The notes under the pieces: generated by a model | Databases searched by the model: none | What the model was told of the DNA's origin: nothing | The model's input: only the letters and a program-made list of their open reading frames with translations | In this document: in pieces, positions 42,831-51,113 of the stretch | Layout of the letters: every line of letters begins with the position of its first letter | Numbering within the stretch: position 1 is the first letter of the stretch | Assembly (NCBI RefSeq): GCF_000688395.1 | Contig: NZ_JIAG01000011.1 | Location: forward strand, 1 to 64,000 | Length of the DNA: 64,000 nt | Source of the DNA: Haematomicrobium sanguinis DSM 21259 | GTDB lineage: Bacteria > Actinomycetota > Actinomycetes > Actinomycetales > Micrococcaceae | Direction of reading: 5' to 3' | Made by a program: the position numbers and the translations under genes

Positions 42831-43940
42831 TTATTGCTCGCCTTCTGATTTCAATTGGCGTCCCATGAGCCGGGGTCCTAAATCGGTTGCGGAAAGGTGT
42901 CCTTGCAAGACTTTCACAACACTTGCGGCAATGGGCATCTCGACACCCATTTTGACGGCAAGTTCGTGGACGGCCTCCCCGGACTTGATGCCTTCCGCCG
43001 TTTGCGTCATGCGCGCAGCGACCTCGTCAAGGCTCAGGCCCTCTCCGAGTAATTTTCCTGCGGTGTGGTTACGGCTCAGCGACGATGAGCAGGTTGCTAC
43101 GAGGTCACCTAGGCCGGCAAGTCCGGCCATGGTTTCGGCGTGACCGCCCAGCGCTTGGGCGAGGCGTGTCGTTTCGGCAAGGCCCCGAGTGATGACGGAC
43201 GCCTTCGTGTTGTCCCCCACTCCCAGGCCCTCGCACATGCCGACCGCAAGAGCGATGACATTCTTGACGATGCCGCCGATTTCCACACCGACAACGTCGC
43301 CGTTGGTGTACGGGCGGAAATATCCGGTGGTGCTTGCGCCGGCGATAAGAGCCGCCGTCTGTTCATCGGTACTCGCCACGACCGAGGCCGTCGGTTCCTC
43401 CCTCGCGATTTCCATGGCCAGGTTCGGTCCCGAAACCACGGCAACCTGACGCGCCGGAACACGCAGTACCTCTTGAATCACCTCTGACATGCGCAGATCG
43501 GTGCCGAGTTCCAGCCCCTTCATGAGCGAGACGACAATGGCGTCGGGAGGGAAATCGTCCTTCAGTTCGCTCAGTTGCGCCCGCAAGGTTTGGGCAGGCA
43601 CAGCAAGCACCACGACGTCGGCGCCCGCGAGCGCCGTGCGCGGATCACTTGTCGCGCGCATTGAACCGGGAAGCGCGGTTTCACCCAAGTATGTGGAATT
43701 ACGGTGCCGGTTGTTGATGTCTTCAACGACCTCGGGGTTCCGCGCCCACAAGACAAATTCGGTGGAGGTATCGCTCACGCCGGTCTTATTGGTCTGCGCC
43801 GCGTCCGCCATGACCTTGGCAAAGGTGGTGCCCCAGCTTCCCGCGCTCAGGACGGCTACTTTTTTCAGCGGTTCGCGGGACCGAACGGAGTTGGCGGCGT
43901 CGGTGGAATTATCGGTTACTTCTTGGTGGGTATCGCTCAT
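42831..43940 (-). CDS. gpsA: Glycerol-3-phosphate dehydrogenase [NAD(P)+]
   Basis: Makes sn-glycerol 3-phosphate, the backbone for phospholipids. The 369-residue protein has an extra N-terminal segment of about 25 residues, then VAVLSAGSWGTTFAKVMAD (the usual GxGxxG appears as SAGSWG), VVSLMKGLE, VVSGPNLAMEIARE, the catalytic region GIVKNVIALAVGMCEGLG and GLGDLVATC with SRN. The start overlaps the plsC stop by four bases (ATGA), so glycerol phosphate synthesis and acylation are coupled. Confidence 0.94.
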   Translation of the reverse strand: MSDTHQEVTDNSTDAANSVRSREPLKKVAVLSAGSWGTTFAKVMADAAQTNKTGVSDTSTEFVLWARNPEVVEDINNRHRNSTYLGETALPGSMRATSDPRTALAGADVVVLAVPAQTLRAQLSELKDDFPPDAIVVSLMKGLELGTDLRMSEVIQEVLRVPARQVAVVSGPNLAMEIAREEPTASVVASTDEQTAALIAGASTTGYFRPYTNGDVVGVEIGGIVKNVIALAVGMCEGLGVGDNTKASVITRGLAETTRLAQALGGHAETMAGLAGLGDLVATCSSSLSRNHTAGKLLGEGLSLDEVAARMTQTAEGIKSGEAVHELAVKMGVEMPIAASVVKVLQGHLSATDLGPRLMGRQLKSEGEQ

Positions 43941-44701
43941 GTCGCGTCGCCTTCACGCGATCCATTGTCCAGCGTGCGGCCATGCGAGGTCTGCTTGTGC
44001 TCGGCAGGATCCCATCGCTTTGGCGGCGCCTTTTCGCTGCGCAGTTCTTCTAGCAGCTCCGTGATCGCGTCCATCACGCGATCGGTTGCCTTGGCTAAGA
44101 GTTCTCGATCAATCGGCTTGCCACGAAACTCGTCAAGGTCAACCGGGTTCCCGATGAGCACTCGAACTTTCTTGCGGGGGAAAATGTGCAATTTCTTGCC
44201 GTATCGAGGAAGCACTTCTTGCGCTCCCCAATGAGCCACCGGGACAAGGGGGGCACCCGTCTGCAGGGCGAGTCGCGCGGCGCCGGTGTGTCCTTTCATC
44301 GGCCACAGATCCGGGTCGCGGGTGAGGGTACCTTCTGGGTACACAATAATTCCACCGCCCTGATCAATCACGGTCTTGGCTGCCTCGAGGGACCGATGGG
44401 CTCCTGAGCCGGCGCGCTCCACCGGAATTTGCTGAGATGCGCTCAGCAGCGCGCCGACAACCGGAACCTTAAACAGCGACGATTTCGCCAGAAAATGCGG
44501 GTTGACCTTGTTGTTGTAGAGCATGTGTCCCACCGCAACCGGATCGATTTCCGTGACGTGGTTGGGCGCCACGATCATTCCCGTGTCCTTGGGCAATCGT
44601 TCGGTATTGAGCCATTGCTTGCCCATCAACAGGTTCATAACAGGGCGAAGTACGGTGGCAAGCACACCAAAGGTGAGGCGCGCTTTGAGGGGCTCTTTCA
44701 T
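43937..44701 (-). CDS. plsC: 1-acyl-sn-glycerol-3-phosphate acyltransferase
   Basis: Adds the second acyl chain to give phosphatidic acid. The 254-residue protein has the HX4D motif in NHVTEIDPVAVGH, the PlsC block II (SLFKVPVVGALLS), block III as IVYPEGTLTRD and the P of block IV in PLVPVAHWG. The N-terminal 25 residues are amphipathic/hydrophobic as expected for membrane attachment. It overlaps murA upstream and gpsA downstream by four bases each, so all three are translated as a coupled set. Confidence 0.92.
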   Translation of the reverse strand: MKEPLKARLTFGVLATVLRPVMNLLMGKQWLNTERLPKDTGMIVAPNHVTEIDPVAVGHMLYNNKVNPHFLAKSSLFKVPVVGALLSASQQIPVERAGSGAHRSLEAAKTVIDQGGGIIVYPEGTLTRDPDLWPMKGHTGAARLALQTGAPLVPVAHWGAQEVLPRYGKKLHIFPRKKVRVLIGNPVDLDEFRGKPIDRELLAKATDRVMDAITELLEELRSEKAPPKRWDPAEHKQTSHGRTLDNGSREGDAT

Positions 44702-46029
44702 GCCGCGAGTTTTTCTTCAACATCAAAGTCGGCGCCGAGGCCGCGAAGCTTGTCGAGAAAGCGCTCATAGCCGCGGTTTATGATCTCGATACCGGTCACC
44801 CGCGAGGTGCCAGTGGCGGCCAGGGCCGCAATCAAGTGGCTGAACCCGCCGCGCAGATCCGGGATGTCGATATCCGCGCCGCGAAGTTGAGCCGGTCCGG
44901 AAATCACGGCCGAATGCTTGAAGTTGCGCTGGCCAAAGCGGCAGGGCACCGAGCCGAGGCATTCGGAGTGCAACTGGATATTGGATCCCATGCGCACGAG
45001 CGCGTTTGTGAACCCGAAACGGTTCTCGTAGACGGTTTCGTGAACAATAGACACACCCTCGGCTTGCGTGAGTGCGACCACGAGCGGCTGCTGCCAATCG
45101 GTCATGAAGCCGGGATGCACGTCGGTCTCCAGAATCAGCGGCGAGAGTTTACCGCCCGGGTGATAGAAGCGGATGCCCTCGTCATCAACCTCGAACGCAC
45201 CACCGACCTTGCGATAGGTGTTCAGGAATGAGGTGAGATCCTGCTGGTCGGCGCCCTTGACGTAAATGTCGCCTTTGGTCACGAGGGCTGCCGAGGCCCA
45301 GGACGCGGCCTCATTGCGGTCGGTGAGCGCCTTGTGGTTGTAGCCGGTCAGTTCTGCAACGCCTTCAATGCGGATCACCCGATCGGTTTGCACGCTGATA
45401 ATCGCGCCCATTTTCTGGAGCACCGCAATGAGATCGAGAATTTCCGGCTCGACGGCCGCGTTGGAGAGTTCGGTGATCCCCTCGGCCCGAACCGCTGTGA
45501 GCAAAACCTGTTCCGTTGCCCCCACGCTGGGATAGGGCAACGCTACCTTGGTGCCCTTTAAGCCTTTGGGTGCCGAGATCGAGATGCCGCCGACTTGCTT
45601 GTCCACGACAGCGCCGAATTGGCGCAAGACCTCGAGGTGGAAGTCGATCGGACGATCACCGATCCGGCAGCCGCCGAGGTCCGGGATGAACGCGGCACCG
45701 ATCGAGTGCATAAGCGGACCGCAAAAGAGAATGGGTATGCGTGAGTCACCGGCATGGGCATGAATATCGGTGGACTGAGCGGTCTTTGCGCCGCTTGGGT
45801 CCAGGACCAGGGTTCCGGCGTCGCGGTCATAGTCAACGCTCACGCCGTGCAGTTCTAAGAGGCTCGTCACCACATCGACGTCTTTGATTTCCGGGACGTT
45901 GCGGATTGTCGATTTATCGTTTCCGAGGAGCGCGGCAACCATGGCTTTGGGCACCAAATTCTTTGCGCCGCGAACTTCGACGGTTCCGGTCAAGGGCACA
46001 CCGCCGCGAATGGTCAAGACACTTGTCAT
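44698..46029 (-). CDS. murA: UDP-N-acetylglucosamine 1-carboxyvinyltransferase
   Basis: First committed step of peptidoglycan synthesis: transfers enolpyruvate from PEP to UDP-GlcNAc. The 443-residue protein starts MTSVLTIRGGVPLTGTVEV, has the substrate-binding Lys-Asn in RGAKNLVPKAMVAALLG and the active-site loop GGCRIGDRPIDFH. Its Cys is retained, unlike the Asp of mycobacterial MurA, so fosfomycin binding is possible in principle. ATG 46029 fits the family; the upstream 53 codons have no coding character. Its product also competes with WecB for UDP-GlcNAc. Confidence 0.95.
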   Translation of the reverse strand: MTSVLTIRGGVPLTGTVEVRGAKNLVPKAMVAALLGNDKSTIRNVPEIKDVDVVTSLLELHGVSVDYDRDAGTLVLDPSGAKTAQSTDIHAHAGDSRIPILFCGPLMHSIGAAFIPDLGGCRIGDRPIDFHLEVLRQFGAVVDKQVGGISISAPKGLKGTKVALPYPSVGATEQVLLTAVRAEGITELSNAAVEPEILDLIAVLQKMGAIISVQTDRVIRIEGVAELTGYNHKALTDRNEAASWASAALVTKGDIYVKGADQQDLTSFLNTYRKVGGAFEVDDEGIRFYHPGGKLSPLILETDVHPGFMTDWQQPLVVALTQAEGVSIVHETVYENRFGFTNALVRMGSNIQLHSECLGSVPCRFGQRNFKHSAVISGPAQLRGADIDIPDLRGGFSHLIAALAATGTSRVTGIEIINRGYERFLDKLRGLGADFDVEEKLAA

Positions 46030-46117
46030 GGGACCCCATTTCTTGTGAACAGGCGCCGTGAGGTGGCGTGGCGCCTCACTCAAGTGTAAAAGCTGGCAGA
46101 GAGAGTCTGAAATACAT

Positions 46118-46720
46118 TTATGCCGTTTTCGCGGGAAGCGTGTGCGGCTTGAAGCTCTGCCGCTGCGCCTCAAACGCGTCAATGTCATCCTCGTGTTGCA
46201 GTGTCAAACTGATGTCATCCAAGCCTTCCAAGAGGCGGTATCGGGTGTATTCGTCGATGCTGAAGGGCACAACCAGGGTGTCACAAGTGATGAGCTTGGA
46301 TTCCAGGTCAACGGTGATCTCGGTTCCCGGAGCATTCTCGAGGACCTTCCAGATGAGTTCAACGTCACCCTGATCGACCTCGGCCGTGACGAGCCCCTGT
46401 TTCCCAGAGTTCCCGCGAAAGATGTCCGCAAAACGGGCTGAGATGACCGCCTTGAATCCGTAGTCCTTGAGCGCCCACACCGCGTGTTCGCGCGAGGATC
46501 CGGTGCCAAAATCGGGTCCGGCCACCAGCACCGAGCCGCGATCAAAGGGCTCCTTATTCAGAATGAACTCCGGGTCTTTGCGCCAGGAGGCAAAGAGCGC
46601 ATCCTCGAATCCGGTGCGGGTGATCCGCTTGAGGTAGACGGCGGGGATGATCTGGTCGGTATCTACGTTGCTGGAGCGCAACGGTACGCCGATTCCGGTG
46701 TGTGTCGAAAACTTTTCCAT
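46118..46720 (-). CDS. leuD: 3-isopropylmalate dehydratase, small subunit
   Basis: Leucine-pathway isomerase subunit pairing with LeuC to convert 2-isopropylmalate to 3-isopropylmalate. The 200-residue protein shows the family features [48 protein letters not shown] and the hydrophilic C-terminus. It lies 71 bases downstream of leuC on the same strand. The 88-base gap to murA contains GC-rich inverted repeats (for example AGGCGCC at 46051 and GGCGCCT at 46070) that may end the leu transcript. Confidence 0.95.
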   Translation of the reverse strand: MEKFSTHTGIGVPLRSSNVDTDQIIPAVYLKRITRTGFEDALFASWRKDPEFILNKEPFDRGSVLVAGPDFGTGSSREHAVWALKDYGFKAVISARFADIFRGNSGKQGLVTAEVDQGDVELIWKVLENAPGTEITVDLESKLITCDTLVVPFSIDEYTRYRLLEGLDDISLTLQHEDDIDAFEAQRQSFKPHTLPAKTA

Positions 46721-46791
46721 GGGGTGATTTCCTTAGCCGTACGGGAGGTGGGGTGCGCTCACGTGGTGAGCAACGCCGTCGTTCATCTTTT

Positions 46792-48228
<1,437 letters not shown>

Positions 48229-48343
48229 GGCGGCTCCTTTGTCCTGCCTGTTTCTTGCTTGTTTGGTGCTCTGATGCGCCCGGTGGGGCGTTGTATCTAC
48301 TACAGCACTCCGGGTTTGGCGGAGGCTAGCTCGCCGATTTGCA

Positions 48344-48358
48344 TCTCACATAATGAGA
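48344..48358. promoter_or_regulatory. Candidate operator for the IclR regulator
   Basis: TCTCACATAATGAGA is a perfect inverted repeat (TCTCA-N5-TGAGA) in the divergent leuC/iclR space, about 115 bases upstream of leuC and 16 bases before the regulator ATG. It overlaps CATAAT (48349-48354), a good -10 box for the regulator, which suggests autorepression and control of leuCD. Assignment to this regulator is inference from position. Confidence 0.5.
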
Positions 48359-48373
48359 CTGCAATATCAGAGT

Positions 48374-49087
48374 ATGGACAACGCAAGTGGTGTGGGCGTC
48401 ATAGATAAGGCGAAGATGGTGCTGGATGCGCTGGAGTCTGGGCCGACGACGCTCGCGGAGCTCGTCAAGGTGACCGGTTTGGCGCGGCCGACGGCGCACC
48501 GACTTGCCGTGGCGCTGATTCATCACCGCCTGGTGGCCCGAGATATGCAGGGCCGTTTTGTGCTGGGGCCGCGGCTGGTGGAATTGGCGTCCTCGGCCGG
48601 GCAGGATCGACTGGTGGCGCTCGCCGGACCCGAGCTCATTGCATTGCGGGATGCGACCGGCGAGTCTGCTCAGGTGTTTCGCCGCCAGGGCGAGTGGCGC
48701 GTGTGCGTGGCCTCGGCCGAGCGGCCGGTGGGCCTGCGGGACACGATCCCGGTGGGGACGCAGTTGTCGATGAAGGCCGGGTCCGCGGCGCAGGTGTTGT
48801 TGGCCTGGGAGGACCACGACCGAATCATCGAAGGACTGAAGAACGCGCGGTTCACGCCGACGATTCTGGCCGGCGTCAGGCGGCGCGGGTGGGCGCAGTC
48901 GCTGGGTGAGCGGGAATTGGGGGTGGCGTCGGTGTCGGCGCCCGTGCGCGGACCCTCGGGGCGCGTTATTGCGGCGATGTCTATTTCGGGGCCGATGGAC
49001 CGGCTAACCCGGCAACCCGGACGGATGTACGCGGAAGTGGTGGTGAATGCCGCGCGGAAGCTGTCGAATCAGTTGCGAAGCGGGTAG
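48374..49087 (+). CDS. IclR-family transcriptional regulator (LtbR/NdgR-like)
   Basis: Likely controls leucine synthesis. The 237-residue protein has an N-terminal winged helix-turn-helix (residues 10-60: AKMVLDALESGPTTLAELV, then RPTAHRLAVALIHHRLV) and an IclR effector domain (SAQVFRRQGEWRVCVASAE, SVSAPVRGPSGRVIAAMSI). ATG 48374 is chosen; a start seven codons upstream would overlap the operator-like repeat. The orthologous LtbR (Corynebacterium) and NdgR (Streptomyces) genes are likewise divergent from leuCD and bind in that space; that is known for the family, and applied here by context. Confidence 0.88.
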   Translation: MDNASGVGVIDKAKMVLDALESGPTTLAELVKVTGLARPTAHRLAVALIHHRLVARDMQGRFVLGPRLVELASSAGQDRLVALAGPELIALRDATGESAQVFRRQGEWRVCVASAERPVGLRDTIPVGTQLSMKAGSAAQVLLAWEDHDRIIEGLKNARFTPTILAGVRRRGWAQSLGERELGVASVSAPVRGPSGRVIAAMSISGPMDRLTRQPGRMYAEVVVNAARKLSNQLRSG

Positions 49088-49106
49088 TTTGACCCCCGCG
49101 GGGCGG

Positions 49107-50132
49107 CTATTTTTGCTCGGCAAATGGATCCCAGCCCATGGATCCCGTCACTTTGTTTCCGTCAAGTGTAACTAGTGGCTGGTTAGTGTCACTGCGCTCG
49201 AGGAGTTCGCCGATCACAGCGAATTCCTCTGGTAATCGAATTTCTGGTGGAGCGGCCACGAGGAGCGCGTAGTCCTCCCCACCGCCAAGAACCCAATGGA
49301 GAGGATCAACTTTCATGCGCTCGGCAAGAGAGTTCAAATCAGCGCTGACGAACCGGTCAACGTGCTTCTGGTTAAGATCGACCTGAACTGTGGAAGCAAG
49401 TGCAATTCTGGATGCGTCCACGACAAGTCCGTCCGAGATATCCATCCCGCACCTCACCCCCAGACTCACCGCTTGCTGCCCGCTTGTGAGTGTTGGCTGA
49501 GGTCGGGTCTGCGCCAGAAAAAGTTCAGGAAACTCCCGCACGAGCGATGGGTCAACCGACTCCAGAATTGCAAGCCCTGCCGCTGCCTGTCCAAGAGCGC
49601 CCGCGACATAAAGACGGTCGCCTGGTCTCCCTGAAGATCTCAATAAGGTCTGGGGTTCCCCGTTCCTCCCGCTTTTCAAGGAGCCAAGCACTGTGAGGCT
49701 CGCTGAGAATTCAGTCCCTGAGCCGGTGTCACCACCGACTAACTCTGTCTGGTTAGCCCCTAGGACGTGACAGCACTCCGCAATACCTGTCGCCAGGTCC
49801 GCAACGTCTTGAGATCGCGCGTAAGGGTCTAAGGTGCAACTCAGGAGCATGAAGGTGGGACTAGCGCCCATGGCGTTAATATCCGAAAGATTCTGAGCGG
49901 CCAATTTCCAGCCAATATCCGCCAATGTGGTCGCAACGCCGGACGGCCAGTTCCATCGAAAGTCTTGACCTTCGGTGACGGTATCGACTGTGACAGCCGT
50001 GTGCGTGAAGCTCGGGGGAAGAATCGCGGCGTCATCGCCGGGACCTAGGGTCGCCTTGGTGCGCTCCAGCCTCGCCGATCCAAGAAGGATACGATTAATA
50101 AGTTCTCCTTCGGATACCGATACGTAACGCAT
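49107..50132 (-). CDS. thiL: Thiamine-monophosphate kinase
   Basis: Final step of thiamine pyrophosphate synthesis, phosphorylating TMP with ATP. The 341-residue PurM-like protein shows TLGPGDDAAILPP, VTVDTVTEGQDFRWNW, ADIGWKLAAQNLSDINAMGA, VGGDTGSG, and the C-terminal CGMDISDGLVVDASRIA and LGGGEDYALLV. In many actinobacteria thiL stands beside DUF3515 and the rpmB-DAK2-recG genes; here it is separated from both and placed next to the IclR gene, so it seems displaced. It converges with that regulator. Confidence 0.94.
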   Translation of the reverse strand: MRYVSVSEGELINRILLGSARLERTKATLGPGDDAAILPPSFTHTAVTVDTVTEGQDFRWNWPSGVATTLADIGWKLAAQNLSDINAMGASPTFMLLSCTLDPYARSQDVADLATGIAECCHVLGANQTELVGGDTGSGTEFSASLTVLGSLKSGRNGEPQTLLRSSGRPGDRLYVAGALGQAAAGLAILESVDPSLVREFPELFLAQTRPQPTLTSGQQAVSLGVRCGMDISDGLVVDASRIALASTVQVDLNQKHVDRFVSADLNSLAERMKVDPLHWVLGGGEDYALLVAAPPEIRLPEEFAVIGELLERSDTNQPLVTLDGNKVTGSMGWDPFAEQK

Positions 50133-50167
50133 ACGTGGCAGTTTACGGGATGCTACCGGCTGCGACG

Positions 50168-50173
50168 TACAAT
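50168..50173 (+). promoter_or_regulatory. Candidate -10 box for the gene at 50181 (leaderless)
   Basis: TACAAT ends seven bases before the ATG at 50181, with no Shine-Dalgarno in between, so transcription probably starts at or next to the start codon. A weak TTTAC lies about 20 bases further upstream. Confidence 0.35.
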
Positions 50174-50180
50174 AAGAATC

Positions 50181-51080
50181 ATGCCGAAGTCCTTCCCTAT
50201 CGCGTCTGTCTTTTTTGAGGGCGACTTGCGCCTACAGATCCTCCAAGCCATTTCGATTGATCGACTTTTCGACATCTCAGGACTGACGCAATATACCTTA
50301 GTTCTAAATGGGAATGACAATGGAAAGCTAAAATCAGATTTTATTAGGGCGATTGATCATACCATTTCAACTGCGCTTCGCGAGAAAATGCGGTTCGTTG
50401 AGTGGGCGGAAGTGTATGGTCAGGAACCTACCATCGGCAAGCTAAGCCAACAAGCATTGAAGTTGGGGATATCCGGGCTGTACGAGGACGAATACTACCT
50501 TGTACTAGATGCAAAAAACCATTTCGTTAGCCCGTTCACCATGGACGGTTTCTTTAACGAAAAGAAACCGGTGTCATCTCTTGTAGGAATCAACTCCTAC
50601 TGGAGGAATTGGGTCGAACAATCTTTCCTTGCAATTGACATGAACCCCGCGGAATCCCGAGGCGTTATGATCGCATCCACCACCCCCTTCGCGTTCAACA
50701 CCGAAAAAGCAAAGAAACTGATACTTTTTATTGAAGCTAAATTTGGAAAGAGATTTCCAGCCGCATTCCGAGAGATGGGTAGAGTGAACAGCCTTCTAAT
50801 GTATTATGCATGGATGAGGAAGTCTGGGATCGATTCATATCATTTTGGTAAACGCGAGAGAAATATTTGCAATACTCTTTTCGCTATTTGGCCACAGGAC
50901 GAAAGCATCGTTCGTGAGAGTATTGCGCGGTGCGCGAAAGGTGCCGTCCCGCTTTTCGGCGTAGATCTTGAGCGTCTTGATCACCTCACCGCCGAGCAGC
51001 GAGTACTAATTGGCGACCTGTGGCACCAAAACCTATTGCACGAATGGGAATCGGCGAAGTGGTTCCTCACCGCGCCGTGA
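50181..51080 (+). CDS. DUF6492-like / glycosyltransferase-like protein
   Basis: The 299-residue cytoplasmic protein resembles the DUF6492 group of proteins found in capsule and polysaccharide loci. The central segment GISGLYEDEYYLVLDAKNHFVSPF places Asp (in LVLDAKN) where a GT-A-type nucleotide-sugar enzyme would have its DxD-like site. A conserved-looking NSYWRNWVEQSF and a C-terminal Trp-rich tail follow. Its base composition is clearly more AT-rich than the neighbouring thiL, with many AAA, ATT and TTT codons, which suggests transfer. It is divergent from thiL and convergent with the PL8 gene. Function is inferred from neighbours only. Confidence 0.5.
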   Translation: MPKSFPIASVFFEGDLRLQILQAISIDRLFDISGLTQYTLVLNGNDNGKLKSDFIRAIDHTISTALREKMRFVEWAEVYGQEPTIGKLSQQALKLGISGLYEDEYYLVLDAKNHFVSPFTMDGFFNEKKPVSSLVGINSYWRNWVEQSFLAIDMNPAESRGVMIASTTPFAFNTEKAKKLILFIEAKFGKRFPAAFREMGRVNSLLMYYAWMRKSGIDSYHFGKRERNICNTLFAIWPQDESIVRESIARCAKGAVPLFGVDLERLDHLTAEQRVLIGDLWHQNLLHEWESAKWFLTAP

Positions 51081-51090
51081 ATACGCGGCC

Positions 51091-51110
51091 GCATTGATTT
51101 TTATCAATGC
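51091..51110. terminator. Small palindromic hairpin between convergent genes
   Basis: GCATTGAT (51091-51098) and ATCAATGC (51103-51110) are perfect complements around a TTTT loop, in the 33-base gap between the DUF6492-like gene and the PL8 gene. A likely shared bidirectional terminator, though no T-run follows. Confidence 0.5.
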
Positions 51111-51113
51111 ACA

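Noticed and set aside
44698-46188. Longer murA starting at 46188
   Set aside because: The extra 53 codons are noncoding in character and overlap the leuD 3' end; family homology starts at the ATG at 46029.
49094-49103. CCCCGCGGGG palindrome with nearby T-run between iclR and thiL as a terminator
   Set aside because: The palindrome leaves almost no loop and the T-run lies several bases away inside the thiL coding end, so it was not listed as a feature.
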